Shown one piece after another: positions 22,801 through 35,423 of a DNA stretch of 64,000 bases (the stretch's first letter is position 1; each line of letters begins with the position of its first letter). A program made the translations under genes and the position numbers. The stretch comes from Neurospora intermedia. Lineage: Eukaryota > Ascomycota > Sordariomycetes > Sordariales > Sordariaceae. The stretch is taken from the NCBI GenBank assembly GCA_037102815.1, contig BTPP01000008.1:1240001-1304000 (forward strand), read 5' to 3'. Below the pieces are notes generated by a model, which searched no databases, was not told the DNA's origin, and worked only from the letters and a program-made list of their open reading frames with translations.

Positions 22801-23581
22801 TGGAGGAACCGTCAACACGCTCTTGTGGGTCGATGAGAAGCTGCTCCTTGCTGGCGGCAACCTTACCATCAACAACACCGCCTCAGCCTACCTGGCCACT
22901 TACGACCCCAAGACCCTGGTATGGGACGCTTACCCTGATGCCGGCCAGCTCCCCGGACCGGTCGAGGTTCTTACTGCCGGCACAAGCGACAACAAGCAAA
23001 TCTGGGTATCAGGAACCGCCTCCAACGGCTCGGTTTACCTCATGAAGTCCGAGAAGGATGATGGATCATCCTGGCATTCCGTTGGCCAGACCCTGCAGCC
23101 TGGCACCAAGATCCGTGGTCTTCAGATCTTCCAGCTTAGCCAGTCGCATGACAAACACTCCCTGATCGACGACAAGGAGGTCCTTATGGTCACCGGCCAC
23201 ATTGTTCTACCCGACTTCGGCTCAGCCTCTGGCGTCCTCTTTGACGGCGCAAACTTCAGGCCCTATATTCTGACCACCAACTCCGGTAACACCCCTGGCT
23301 CGCTTGCCGTTGTCTTTTCGGAAAAGCAGAACTTCTTCGGTAAGGATGGCAAACACCTGCCACTAGTGTTTGTTGTTCTCATCGGCCTCGGCATTTCGCT
23401 CGCCCTCATGCTCCTCATCGTCGTGGCCGGTTTGATCCTCGACAGAATCCGCAAGAAGCGCGAGGGTTACGTGCCCGCCCCGACGCACATGTATGACCGA
23501 GGCAGTGGCATCCAGAGGATACCGCCGCATGAGCTGCTGGAGGGGCTAAGTAAAAGTCGATCTGGTGCGCCTCAGATGTAA
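19823..23581 (+). CDS. rax2: Rax2 cortical marker for cell polarity
   Basis: Large type I membrane glycoprotein that marks cortical sites for polarised growth and septation (family knowledge from yeasts). Intronless, 1252 residues from the ATG at 19823 (MRLPFRRRNDARGQ). A hydrophobic signal segment follows (SVLLTLSSVALSPVTAISF). The ectodomain has repeated beta-propeller-like units of the type VYVGGNF, VFVGGNFTSP, LYVGGSFNSTS, LFAGGNITG and VYVGGSFTQAG, plus many N-x-S/T sites. One membrane helix lies at about 1180-1206 (LVFVVLIGLGISLALMLLIV). It is followed by a basic stop-transfer (DRIRKKRE) and a 46-residue cytoplasmic tail containing IPPHELLEGL. Length fits the family (yeast about 1220). 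The frame opens 57 nt further upstream without an ATG. Confidence 0.93.
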   Translation: MRLPFRRRNDARGQSLSPISVLLTLSSVALSPVTAISFTPAPATNLDLKDLGRVALAGDFSGISLFQFEEQNEQPFTTNGSQSLMARMPNGIFSPVVTTDATILAMCTFVEGNGKEDGVIIAGNFTSLQLPTHGSGSPDIRESKAIALFNPNTSSIETLSGLEGQVYAVLCDRDTNSVYVGGNFVGKDSRNAIAWVGGQGWTDLPFRGFNGPVNSITKASNGHIIYGGSFTGLGNATAPTERDGQVINLSSANISASPSTTRDGFSDPKNIVCSTSGTDGAGKTWLLQDNSPGFWQAKFRHGFRPTKLRLYNTHLDGAGTKTWRFTALPINGIMNMTYVDPVTNKNATCTSECPLSNNQTIKFQDFHFINVIGMNEFRIDISDYYGNGGGLNGIELFGDDIFSYAINDFNEPTCANLEFKSSSTATGPWQVTPSHQSTSEYLTAQISAPITDTSAKIVFSPDIRESGFYSVNLYTPGCLQDDTCSSRGQVHLSGQLTADPTKSEPVDQTLFQTNNFDKYDQIYNGMVDASSSSFRPQITLTPVAGQDLASLTLVAQSIAFTLINSTGGLNGLFEYTPGQHVNVSDFTASAVNRLGSSFSGKSAVNTLATSGDTVFVGGNFTSPSAEHVVALNTKDSTNMTLDGGLNGEVQSMILDGNTLYVGGSFNSTSEKPVDGLNNVAAYDTEKNTWSPLGAGVNGKVMRVVGLTMNITGSTPEFVVSVNGDFDELNAFDKNPAVPVTGFGIWVPSQKNWLQNLDLELESIDGVLSTSILDRSGNGSLYAGSLVSSTLGVRDIAGLGETLSRLPVKIQAPSKPSSSNSLAKRDSSISADSADSLQGVVTGIFDQEKQRNLTILGGHFTATGSESAINNLVIMDGNGNNEISGLGDGISQDSTVMALVVHNDILFAGGNITGTVNGNEVKALVTYNLASMSFSSQPPSLNGGDGTVSSIAVRDGTDDVYVGGSFTQAGSLDCPGVCFFSTSSSQWQQAGQNLGGTVNTLLWVDEKLLLAGGNLTINNTASAYLATYDPKTLVWDAYPDAGQLPGPVEVLTAGTSDNKQIWVSGTASNGSVYLMKSEKDDGSSWHSVGQTLQPGTKIRGLQIFQLSQSHDKHSLIDDKEVLMVTGHIVLPDFGSASGVLFDGANFRPYILTTNSGNTPGSLAVVFSEKQNFFGKDGKHLPLVFVVLIGLGISLALMLLIVVAGLILDRIRKKREGYVPAPTHMYDRGSGIQRIPPHELLEGLSKSRSGAPQM

Positions 23582-24669
23582 AGGGACATTGGGGTGATGC
23601 GATTGGATGGGTTCTTAATGGGATTAGATGGTTTTGTTGGTCAGTCAGTCAGACAGGAGGAGATACCACAACTTTTTCATGGAGTTCCACTAGCATTCTT
23701 GTTCATTTTTTGTCATTATCAATCATCAAGCGTTAATATCACCTCGGGTTTATGACAAAATCCTCAGCAGCAGGCGGCAACTGGTAGCGGCAGCGGTATG
23801 GCGTCCTTTTTATGTGCCTCCGTCCCTCTCTCTCTTTCGCTCCTTCTTTACACTTTTTCTTCTTGAGTTCACAAATTGGAGTGCTTTCTCAGCAAGCACA
23901 CCCACAATATGGATTGGTTGACAGACCAAAATGATACCCATCTACTCAACCCAGATCTGGTGGGTGGAAAGGGCTGCTATTTGAAGAACTCTAATATACC
24001 ACGACTTGGCTTCCTTCTTCTTGTGTTTGTTCGGGCGTCTGGAGATATCTCCTTATGTGGTGTGCTATCATGGTGTGGCTGGGTGGCGGTGTGTCAACGG
24101 CGCTGGTGAGATGACCTGATGGTAATGGAGACGATAACTCAAGATCCCTTGTAACGCAACTTGACGAGGGTTTACTTCTTCCGGGGCATATCTCAACGAC
24201 CTCTTTCCTCAATCTTTTTTTCTTTTTTTCTTTTGTTTTTCTCGTCTATAAGGCTGCATCTACAGCAAGCCACTTCCCGCTTACTAAGTGTAATGTGGTA
24301 ATCTTGTTTTCAAGTACATAATGTTTAGCATCACATCAAGGGTGGCATCTACCTTTTCATATTTTTTCCTTTGCTTAAAGCGAGCTTAGTCGAAAACATT
24401 CACGGTTGAAAATCAGAAAGGCTGGTGAAAGAGAGAACGATCGAACGTTAGTGATAGTGTAGGGACTGGAAGATTTAGCGAATAACTTGAGTTCTTTCGC
24501 ATTTACGGAACTTCAATCTTGATTCTCCAACAGAATCTGAAGCCAACGACGTGAGGAGATGATCGCACAATGGCAGCTTTTATGGACTCTCGAATCTAAT
24601 TTTGGTATTAGGTATATAGGTACTACATCTGAGGCATATCCCCAACCAATCACGGCAGCTCAACAAGCT
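23582..24669. other. 3' flank of rax2 and upstream of the tRNA gene
   Basis: This 1.1 kb contains pyrimidine-rich stretches (about 23815-23870 and 24205-24245) and no convincing gene. The rax2 3' UTR must end in its first part. Confidence 0.4.
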
Positions 24670-24742
24670 GCCCGGCTAGCTCAATCGGTAGAGCGTGAGA
24701 CTCTTAATCTCAAGGTTGTGGGTTCGACCCCCACGTCGGGCT
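24670..24742 (+). tRNA. tRNA-Lys (anticodon CUU), intronless
   Basis: A complete 73-nt cloverleaf. The acceptor stem GCCCGGC pairs with GTCGGGC (one G-U), with discriminator T. The anticodon stem TGAGA/TCTCA encloses loop CTCTTAA, anticodon 24703-24705 = CTT. The T arm is GTGGG TTCGACC CCCAC. A-box (TAGCTCAATCGGTAGAG) and B-box (GGTTCGACCC) promoter elements are intact. It reads AAG, a favoured lysine codon in the CDSs here. Confidence 0.95.
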
Positions 24743-24766
24743 CAATTCCCGTCGTAAGACTTTCAA

Positions 24767-24774
24767 TTTTTTTT
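24767..24774 (+). terminator. RNA polymerase III T-run terminator
   Basis: A run of eight T, 24 nt after the tRNA 3' end, with a second longer T tract at about 24780-24787. Oligo-T is the normal Pol III stop signal. Confidence 0.7.
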
Positions 24775-27327
24775 CAACTTTTTTTTTGGTAGTTCAATTT
24801 GACAAGATAGTTGTCAGAGCTTTTTGCTCTCCTCATCTTTTTGTTGTGTTTGTCTTTTACATTCACTGTTGCGGTACTTCTACGACCGGCGCGAAGGTAT
24901 AGTAGTAGATTGTTTCTAGGACGATTCCGTCGAAGCGGTGCAAAAGAATCTTGCCTGCCTGTTGGCGTTTCAGTTTGCCTAGCCAACATCATTGCAGACT
25001 GGCAAGACACTCTATAATTTGAGACTGGCAACTGTCCTTCATAGTCCCATAATTTGTTGCTCTGGCTCACTAGCTTTGACTTGAATTTGGGCCGACGGTT
25101 TTGGCAGCGAGGTGCAGTGTATGCATTCGACTCGCTGCTATTTTGGCGACGGAGGAAAGACTCGCGGTCAAAGTGTTCTGACCGTCTCGGAAGCAGTGAG
25201 CACTGCAGTGGCATCAGTTGTTCTTTGCTCTTGTCAACCATGTAGGCCGCGTCCCCGTCTTCCTCAGGTTCTTGAGCCAGGCCCTTGTTCTTAAGCTCCT
25301 GGTCTTGGGCAGCCAGTCAATGATCCTTTGGTTGTATTCGCAGTCCATCACGGAGCCTGTTCATCGAGATACTCTACCTTGGGTCTATACAATCGACCGG
25401 GAAAGCATTTCTACTTGCCACTCAGCTGCTTCAAGAAATCCTGAGGTCTCTCACGGTGTTTATCTTCGTTGATAAAAATCCTTCAAGAGGATGGAAACAC
25501 ACCCAACAGGACCTTTCATGTTCAGTGATTCAATCGATCACCGCAATCCAACTGGATACTTAGTTCAACATGGTCTTTCGGTCTCCGGGTCTCTGGGGTC
25601 GTGCTTACAGCTACCTGTACCGTCTCAAGACAGCGGATATACTATCGGAAGCAAGTTGCCCAAACTTTGAACTAAATCTGCACGGTTTGCGGTACCAGGC
25701 AATCGTTGGTCGGTCGGCAAATTCCATGCATCCGTCAGGTCTTCTCCTCATTCTTGTTAGAGGTAACCTAGTTCCGTCTCTCAATGAGTTCTGAATTCCA
25801 GCTGACCGACCGCCAAGCTCCGGCCCAGCTCCTGTCGTGACTGAGAGCACTGCATCGCGACTTCCTCCAACCACTGCACGAGATGACTAAAGTACTACAC
25901 ACCAATTACACTAGTAGCCCAGAGCCGCCGTTCTTGCCCTGCGAAGCTTGTGCCTTCCCACCCGCCCGGCAACTCGCCCACAAATTGGAAGTACCCAGCC
26001 TCATCATCTGTTAGTAGCGGGAAACTTTTCCATACATAATTCGATCCCTCTACTACCCTCTCTAACAGTTTTTGATCCAAGGTACTTCCTCTCCGGTCCG
26101 GTCCGTTCCTTGAAGCGGGCTACTCTGGCTCCTTCTATTCAGTCTTAAGTTCAGCGAGGTTCAAGTTGCCTGAGTGAGTGCAGTGGTAGATGTACGTTGC
26201 TGCCGTACCGTGGCTTCTCAGTCATCATCCTTCGTCTCACTCAGCGCCGTCGGGAGTGAGGGCGCAAAAGGCGTCCAGTCGGGCACGGAACGCCATGGTC
26301 GAAAGACTGACACTTAAACAAGGTCGGGTACGTTAGCTACCTCTAGGGGCACTTACACTCTATGCTTCCCAATCTTGGACGCCCTATGTTTACTTCTCGC
26401 CGTTGATGATCAAACGAAGTCATTTAAATGACATCAAACCTCACTACTGGCTTTCATGTGCCATTGTGTCCCGGGAATGGCGGAGTGATCAGAGTGTTCT
26501 CTTCATGACCACGCGGCGTCATTCATTGTTCTATCCGTATACCTCTACTTACCACTAATACTTGCAACACTCAGTGCAGTGTCATCGGAAAGCTGGGAAT
26601 TTCAAGCTTTGTGAAGGTGTCACGCAGGTAATAGGTATCTCTGTAGCTAGTCTCATCGCAAATCATGTCGTCTGTGGAAATACCTACCTAGACGAGCACG
26701 CTTTCAAAAATAGCCCCATTTCTTCGTTCTAATAACAACAACGTCTCCTTGGAGTTCAAGTTTCGTGATGAACTGTGGTGTATCTTTTCTTTCCTCAACA
26801 CAAAAGTCTGTCCAGTCGCTCTTCAGTCCTCACTGTTCACTCAGTGTCGTCGCTGCATGTAGATGGCCTTTTGTTGATCACCATTCCCGAGCTCGAGCTT
26901 ATGAAGACGACAGACTGCCATATTCTGATGGTTACTTATGCATCAGTACCTATCAAACTGATAAAGACGTACAATCCACATACAATACCGTCCAAGTTCA
27001 TCCGGCAATGGATCAACACAGCTCTAGTTTTCTTTTCTTTGTTCTCTGTGTCTTATATCTGCAGTGTAAACAGTGGCGACGGCCCCTTCCAGCCTTCCGA
27101 GACTTCTATCAGTAGGTAGTCCCTTACTTTCCTCCTTCCTCTTTTGACACTTGACTTTCTTGACGGGGAAACCTACCTCCATCTGAAGAGGTGGTGGATA
27201 GTAGATAGGCGGCGGCTATATGCACATGGAGATGTGCGGATGTGTAATCAAGCGCAAGTTGACAGCCTGTGGCCATGTGATCAACTGCAGTACCGACAGG
27301 TCGCGAAGGTTGACATCTACATCCATC

Positions 27328-28660
27328 GATCGGGTAGGTATGTAGGTACGTAAATATGTAGAATGAACCATCACTAGAAGCTACGACCCGTACACCAGGT
27401 GGATAAAAGGCAACACTTTTCGCTGGGATTCTTGGACTTCTTCTTCTTAACCACAACAACCATATTACCTGAAAATCATCACTTTCTTTCTGGACTCACA
27501 TAACAGATGTATATTGTACTGCACTGCTATCATGTATGTAGGTCGAAGTACAGGATAAGGTGTACAGGCACCGCGCCAGATACAGCACAACAGAGGCACT
27601 TCATAGGGGAGGATGGTGTTGGTGTTCTTGTGAGTATCGGTCTTATGTGGCATGTATCGAGAGACAGAGAAAGTTCACAGTTTCCTAGGTAGGTAGTCAA
27701 GTTTCCTAAGGGGTGATCGAGTAAGTAACAAAAGGTACCTACCTACCCTACGTAGCAGGATGGGAATTTATATCCAGTTTGAGGGATAGTTGGTTGAACA
27801 GATACACAGACATCAATGATAGGAAACTCTATGTGCACATTCACGGCCGGTATCATCGACCACCTGCTGCCGTACAGCCTCGAAGCCTTGTGAAGTGACT
27901 GGACTCGCTGCCTTCCCTCTTGTACATGTGTGATACCTCGCCAGCTGCGCTGCTGACTACATTGGTATACACGGGATATGTACCTCTATCTTGCTTCTTG
28001 GTGGTGCCCCCCCGTTCATGTTGCTGGCCAATTCACTTGAGGCCTGTTCTATTTTGCGTTAAAAGGTTAAAGATATGTATCCAGATTTGCATCATTCTCG
28101 TCGGCTCGCAGTAAGGATGCTTAAAGGGAAATAGATACTGCCGTACTGCGCTCATCAAGCATTCAATTTCTTTTTTTCTTTAACCAAAAAAAGACTAATA
28201 ATCAAGGCTATTACCAATTGATACCTACCTACCTACCCTCTAAGCTCCACAGTATGTTGCATAGTGCATATGCCATGATGGAAGAAAAAAGATACCAGGT
28301 ACAGGGGCGGAAACGAGTACGAGGGTAGGTTTAGCTCTATATAGGTATAGGTACCGATTACAACGCAGTAAGACGGCCGTTATGAGGGTCTTGGTATGCC
28401 TCAATGCTGCCTTAATACACTACTGCAGAGTACAGCTGCAGACCCTGCACGTTACGAGAGTGGTTGAAAGAAAAGAAAAAACGATCCTTCAACAGGAAGT
28501 TGAACTGGCCGCTTTACTTGACTTTACACTCACATTTCCTTGACCTTCAATTGCGCCAGCTACTGAGGGGCAAAAAAATGGTTATGGATGACGCTGACGA
28601 CGGTAGGTAGGTTGATTACAACATTCACCTGATGATAAAGCCTACCTACTTAGCCAACAA
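27328..28660. repeat. Cluster of GGTA/TACC short tandem motifs
   Basis: Short arrays such as ggtaggtatgtaggtacgt (about 27334), aggtaggtagt (about 27687), acctacctaccctacgtag (about 27736), acctacctacctaccc (about 28223) and ggtaggtaggtt (about 28600) recur within 1.3 kb. Each is only 2-4 units. They are scattered through most intergenic DNA of the window and rare in coding DNA. Confidence 0.6.
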
Positions 28661-31600
28661 CTCAGTTGGATGGTTACCTGGAAGTGGCATTGTAGTAGCG
28701 CTCATGGTAATAGAGCCAAGTAAAGAAACATGGAATGGCCAAGTTAGTTGCCAGTTCCTACGTACGTTTAGTACGCTGCTATTCTCTACCATACTCGCCT
28801 CACGCGACTGAGCCGCACAGATCATAATGTAGTATACACAGAGTACCTACGTATGTACTCAAAAACTCCGGAGGTTGACTCCCGCTATAACATTCCCACT
28901 AGTGTCACTGGTACCGAGCAAACTCCGATTCTGGTTGTGAGTGGTGGATGTAAGATCGAGACATGTTGATCCTGCAGCAAGTCACACTGCTAGCAGCAAG
29001 CCCAACTAAAGCTACTTAACAGACTGAAGCTAACCCACTCCCAAGAGGACGCTAACCAAGGGAAACTAAACCTTATACAGCCTAGACGTAATGCAGGAAG
29101 GGAGCCCGGCTTGCGGGCGCGCAGCGATGCGCAGAGCGGGAGGCGGTTGGGGGTGGACAATTATCGTATGATATCGACGTAAGGTTGACGGGTCCCCTTG
29201 AATCCCCTTGGTCGCCCCGGGTCCCTCAAGTACCGGTAGGGTGGGTGGATGCCCAAAAGGAGCGAAAAGGAGTGGTCGGTTGTGAGTTTGGCGGGTTGCA
29301 ATTCGATTGCATGTGCGCCTGATGAGGACTGGGGGGGAGGCTACATATGTGGTCGGATGGGGTCTCTGTACCGATAGGATCTTTGCTATTTTGTGGTTGT
29401 ATAGTAGTGTAGTTTCCCGCAGTTCCTACCGAACCTACTTCAGCTACCAATGGAAATTGGAAGTTAGTAGGTACATACGTAGGTACGCAAAGTACATGCA
29501 CGTCTCTCGGACTCTCCCAGCCGACATTTCTTTCACCTTCTCAGGCGGTATGCTTGGTGCAGAGAGAAGATGCAGACCTACCATATGCGAGCAGTAGTGT
29601 ACACTTACATATCATGGCAATTTTTTTTGTTCTTTTTCTCTGACAAGCCGCTTGTAGATTATCTCTAGCGGAGTCCCTATTGTCCAGCAGATCAGATTTC
29701 GAAAAGGGCTCCATGCCCTGAATAGACTAGAACAAAAAACAAAAAACAAAATAACGAAAAGAAAAAAAGGTCGAGGGCCTGGATACTATCACCTGAGTCT
29801 TACCAGGCTGAGCTTAGTGAACCGGTACACTACATAGATTGGTAACAGTTCACTGCCGATAAAAGCCGTAGTGGATACAGACAGGTCCGCTTCCAAGGTG
29901 GAAATACCTTCAACATCGACTTTTGGCCCTGGGCCCTGAAAGATCCGGATGATAGCGGATAGCCTCCAGTCCCAAAACCTCGACTCACTCACTTTCATCT
30001 TACAGAAGCTTCATCTTTGAAAGGACACCAACGAGGGACGGCATTTGATAGGGGGAAAAAAAAAGAGAGAAGCAGGTCTCACTGGCGAGACGCTGAAAGC
30101 ACTCTAGACTCTAGTGTACCTAGTGTGTAATGTCCACTCACACCGCTCTTTATTACCGCCTTATACTACAACATATCTGCCGCCTCTATGGTATGTACCC
30201 CGATGATGGGGGTGTGTCGATCGGGGGAGAATGGGAAGCACGAGGGTTTCCGGCGCCCTGGAGCAGCTAGTATGTAGTCTAGTATACATACTGCGTGGAC
30301 TATGGAGTTGCGTGCGGTGACTGATCGTGGACCGACACTACTGGATCTCTGTTTATGGACCTTCCTTTCTTGTCATGCCGAGAAACTTGGTGACAGCCTT
30401 GCGGAGTTTTGTAATCGAGCGCCTCTGGACTTGTGTGTTGTGTGATGGGAATCATTGGGCGCTGGCTGGCCTCGTCTTTTACCATTTCTCGAGCGTCAAA
30501 GGATTACCCCTGCCCAGTGCATGGGGCCGCGAATGCCGAACCGTGATATGTTTGAGAATTAGCGGAACGATATGTCTTAGAGGACATTCCAAGGAGGGCC
30601 GTCATCCATTTCACTTCTCTTTCGTCGCTGGGCTTTTGGCTGTGCGAGTGTAGTGTACTAGCTTTTGCTTCAATACCCTACGATGTGAAGCCTGTGGTTA
30701 GGGGTTTGTCCCATTGCAACCGGCCATTCAGCGGGGTTGTCGATCACGACCAGACTGCCACGAGGTATAAAGGGGTAAGAGAAAGAGACAATGTCCCATT
30801 GTTTGCGAGCAAGGTGGTACGGTACGTACCATTCCCCAGGAAATGCAAAAGTGGAGTGGAAAGAAGCTTCGCATGATAAAGGGAATACGGGGAGGGAGGG
30901 CCAGGGGCGGGAAAATATGGCGACAACGAAATGCAAGCCACAACGCCCAACATTTGTTTTTTCGTCCACAACAGCAGTGGCTCGGTAATTTGCAGACTTG
31001 CCAAGCGGCCGGCCGATATCAATTCGATACAGCGACAAGCATAAAGAAAATAAAAAGCATTGAACACAATTGAGGTTATTCCCTGGTGTTAGGTATTAGG
31101 GAACCCAGGGATGATCTATCATGTCCCAAGGGGCGTGCTGAGGTTATGTCGATCACTGACCAGGGGTAAGGGAACGCCTTGTCGACGCCCCTGGATCAGG
31201 TGAATTTGAATTTGTTGACCAGCAGAAAAAGATCCCTGACAACGTCAAGTAGAAGGAAGGGTTGGCCTGGGATGGCGCATCACAACAGAGTAAATGAACA
31301 TGTGCAGCAGCCGTCGGTCAATATCACGACATGCCTGTAGTTAGAACCGGACCCGCCTCCCACCGCGCTTTCGCAGAATCGAGACTGAAGGGAACGTTAC
31401 GGACAGCAGCTCAGGCATGTCTTCTGTGATCCCTTTCATGAAAAATGAAAAAGGACGTTGTGCTGGGGTTCCTGGTTCGCTCACCAGGGATAACGCTGAC
31501 TGCGATTCTCCCTAATGGAAACAGTTTGCACCATTGAAGGTTCGTCCGATGCATGAATGCATGAACTCGGAACTGTGTCAAACTTTCGACGACAGTGTTT

Positions 31601-31680
31601 CCCTTAGTGTTCATGTTGACTTAGTCAGCCGGTAATAAGCCCACAGTCGTACTCATGGATGAGTTTTTTTGTTTGAAGAG

Positions 31681-34600
31681 AACAATAATGAAGAGAAAAA
31701 AAAAAAAAAAAAAAAAAAAAAGAATAAAAAAAAAAAAAACCAGGAGTGCAACTGGAAGGCTAAATGCTCCATGCTCTGCATAGACCTTGCTTTGGTACTT
31801 TTGGTCTTGACTGTTTTTTATGCCTTCGTCTTACCGGCGTCTTTGTTATCTTTTCCTCTCTTTCGGGTTGGTTGCATCTTCGAACGGCGGGCGGACGGAT
31901 TTAGACATGTATCAATAATGACAAGTCAAGATGGCGGCATTTGCTATATTGAAGCCACCCCCTTGGCATAGAGATCCAGGCCCTACAGCGCGCTTTGCTT
32001 TTGGCGGGGCAATACATACCTACCACGGGAAATTGAAACTTCTCTCAAAAAAGAATAGCTCTATGGCCAGGAAAGAGCAGAGGAAGGCAAGCAAATGGGC
32101 CAAGCCAAGTTAGTAACTGAAACTTGGACAAACTGGCAAACCCATCGATGTCACTTTGTGCCATGACGAGGGAAAGGGTCAAAGACTATTTTGAACTTGG
32201 CGCAGAGCGATCTCCAACCGTAAGGATGAAATCTACCTACTTTCAAGTGATGCACGACAGACAGATCTGACAGATGCGCTAGGCATTGTCGATCACGATG
32301 CGGCAAACATCACTACCCGTATAGACACCATCTCTCGTTCCTCGTTTCCTGGGGTTTCTTCCTTGGTAGCTGCGCGGCAAACGGCTACCAAGCACATCCA
32401 AGGCAGTGTTGGGGCCTTGTCATGTTGGGGAACGGTAGATCATTTTCGTGTTGCTGCAGTGAGCTGCCGCAGTCTTGTCGTATGGACTAACCTAGACCAA
32501 TGCAGGACTTGTTGTTGACCTGATCTGATGATGCATTGCATATCGCGACACAGGAGAGGGCAGAACGTGCCTGGATGCGACAGCCAACAAGCCAAGGTCA
32601 TTCATTGTTCCTTGAACAGCGGCGTCATTGGGCTTGCAGTGTTCATCTTGTTGAATAGGAAGGGCCGAATCTGAGCCGTCTTCTTTAGCCGTGGCGCGTC
32701 ATGGCGTCCTATGGTGGTGCCTCGAGGGGGTTTGAGAAAGGCTGAGTGAAGACGGTGAAGACAGGCTTCCTGGCGCCGCAAACCGCGCCGTTGCACTGAA
32801 CCGATTATCAGTGTTTGGCGGATGTACCCCGTAAATTGTCTGCACGTCGTCGGCTGTGGGACTCTAGATTAGTAGTCAGTAGGCATTTGGCGTTCTTGTC
32901 GAAGGCTCAACAGGAAAGCGGCTGTGATTCTGCCGTCGCATCACCAGCGGGTGATGGCACCCTCCCTTTCGAATGAGGCTTCAATTTGTGTGACTTTGGG
33001 GATCATGATACCTTTGACCGTCAAGTTGGATTGACCGCCAAACTGCATCAAAAAGCCGTCAACTGCTACTGTAGTCAATTATAATGGTGTCGTCGCCGCA
33101 AAAGCTCTTTTCTTCTCTGCAGCGGTCCTAGCACTAGTGGCTGCCAAGATGGACGGGAGGGAGATTTGGTGGATACTGGGCCCAACTACCGCAACCGTTA
33201 CTCCAGATTCCGATCTTTGGGGTACTGTACATAGTACAAGATGATTTCGGAAACAGTCCGCTCGTTGTTATCTATTTCAAAAGGTTACTACTTGTTGGCG
33301 TTGCAGCCGTTCTGCTGTCCGCTGAAACCTGTATGTGGCTTTCCACTTTATTCGCACGTTCCCATTCAACGCGGCGAAAGCGAGCGGGTAAGTAGCGCAC
33401 AACAGAGATGTCTGCCGCCGGCAGTTGTTGCCCTCCTGCGTTACGTACCGTATGCAATCGGGATTCAGGGGAGCTCGAAACACACACTTGACAGCTTGGC
33501 CGATCTCGGGGCTTAGGCGGCTGTGAGGACGTCGGTGTTGTAATTTTGACAGATGTCAACGTCAGCGAGCAGTGCTAATCTCCCACTGAAACCTGAAGTC
33601 TGAAGAAATTACCAAGATATCACGAGGGTCCCAGGCCAGATTAAGGATGTGAAGGATGCGTCAAGAATGGGGTCTGTGAGAAAAAAGCAGCACATTCGAG
33701 AGGTAGGTAGGCATCCTCACACATCGAACATCATCTTCCAACTCCACACGACAAGCACAAGCACTATGGGGTAGATGATCCTCCGAGTATAGCTTGGATG
33801 GTGGGTGGGTGAGGTTGTACTGTAGTGATGGTTCGCTTGAGTCGCAATTCGCTTCCTAGAAAACGGTGGTATTCTGGAGTTCTAGGATCTCTTGGGTCCT
33901 TGGGGATTTGTGGGATTGCCCAGATTGGGTATTCCGTAGCGCTGACGGGGATATGGAGTCGTTGTGAATTCGCCGATGGACGCTGCCCCACGGCGCCGTT
34001 CCTAGCCATTTTATCCATCTAATTAAACGAGAGTGATCATTTGCTCTGTCCAGGGAGCGCCGGGGTCTTTTGGGGACGCTAGATGCCAAATCCCGACATG
34101 TACATAGTGTACTGCGGTTGCTGGTACGGGAGGTTCGGAAGGACAAAGTTAGATACCTCTAGCTATGCATTGCATGCGCGCCCAGATGCCGGCAGCGGAG
34201 TTGCTGCTTGTGCTGCTGTTTGGAGCATGACATCAACCGTCTGGCATCCACACGATTTCAAGATAATATGCTAACAGAGGCAACTTTTGATGTCGTTGAG
34301 AAGGAGGGATGTCGCCTGTCGCAAACACGGGCAGTCTGTCGTCTTTGGCGTTTTTGGCGCAAGGGTTTCCATCGAGCCTGCCCTCTTCGGGAACCCTTGT
34401 CTGATCTGTAACACACCCTTGTCGATCCTGGCTGTGCCTCTGCCAAAATTTGGTTTTGTTCAGTGTCCGTCCTCGGCAGAACCCACGACCGAATCCCTCG
34501 CTGGTATTTGGACCGAATCTCGTTATGGATCAAGGCAACTTCACCATCCTCGCGTTCCAAGGAGTAATTTCTCGCGAGTGTGTATTCCCAGCTGGCAACA

Positions 34601-35330
34601 CCGTGTCGAGGGTCTTGGAGTTCGGTTCTTTGCCTTTGGCACCCATTCTTTTCGCAGTCCATCGTGTGCCCGTCATCCCTCCTCTTAAAATGGTTGGATA
34701 TGCTTTTGTCCCGCGGGGAGAATTTTCCCAGTTAATCTTGTTCAGTCAATTTCCCATCCTCACTTGGTCAATGTAACATCGCCGAATGTCACTCTATAGT
34801 CCCCGATGCCATCCACTACTGATATGCGTGTGGTAGGTAATAGGTAGAGGTACCTGAGCTGAGGAATTTACTTACCCACTTCGTATAGTTCAGGCACCTA
34901 GATCGTTGGTCCTTCGTCCAGGCCGTTCTCGCTATTTTTTGGCAAATTGGGGGCACACTAGCCGACGCTCTTGTGTCCTGCTGCCAGTCATCTTTTCTCA
35001 GGGGCGATCGTCGCTGTATCTTGTCCTCGGGAATCTTAAACAACCTCCATGTGCGTGTAAATAGTGTGGTGTAGTTCCCAGGGAGTTGGATAGACCCTCT
35101 CCTAGTACAAATGTCCGCCATGAGCGTGTCGAATGGCTTCGTGCGATCAGCGTCGCTGCCACGTTTAAGAGATCCGTAGGAACGACGATCAAACGCGAGC
35201 CGTTGGTAGTTCCATCCGCAAAGAGGGCTACTTACACCAATATCTGGGTTACCATGTGAAGCCGAGAATAAGGCCTGCATAATTGCGAAAATAGACATTC
35301 AGGGTTTTCTCGATATGGTCCTGTACCTCG
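31681..35330. other. Gene-poor interval, part 2
   Basis: No gene recognised. The longest unexplained frames are minus 34816-35298 (160 codons) and plus 34287-34688, which overlaps another plus frame and a minus frame; none shows a domain, signal peptide or splice-supported extension. A long A tract opens the segment. Confidence 0.45.
31696..31739. repeat. Interrupted poly(A) tract
   Basis: A run of 26 A (31696-31721) followed by GAAT and 14 more A. It could be a slipped homopolymer or the tail of an old retroposed copy; no element body or target duplication was recognised. Confidence 0.85.
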
Positions 35331-35423
35331 TGCGGATGTGGCTGCAGCTCCTTACTCAGCCTCGCTCTTGACATCGATGACCAGAAAGATGGGGTTCCAG
35401 CACTCCATTGTCTCCTGTTCTGG

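Larger units (their letters stand above)
24743..31680. other. Gene-poor interval, part 1
   Basis: I find no gene I can support in these 6.9 kb. Frames of 60-120 codons occur on both strands, often overlapping one another, without motifs or consistent codon bias. Visible structure is limited to GGTA/TACC motif clusters (about 27330-27360, 27685-27750, 28215-28240, 28595-28650, 28840-28860, 29465-29490) and A-rich stretches (29730-29770, 30055-30070). Base composition and abundant CpG argue against heavy RIP mutation. Confidence 0.5.

Noticed and set aside
34816-35298. 160-codon minus-strand ORF in the gene-poor interval
   Set aside because: No domain, no helpful codon bias and no splice-supported extension. 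This size can arise by chance in 27 kb on both strands.
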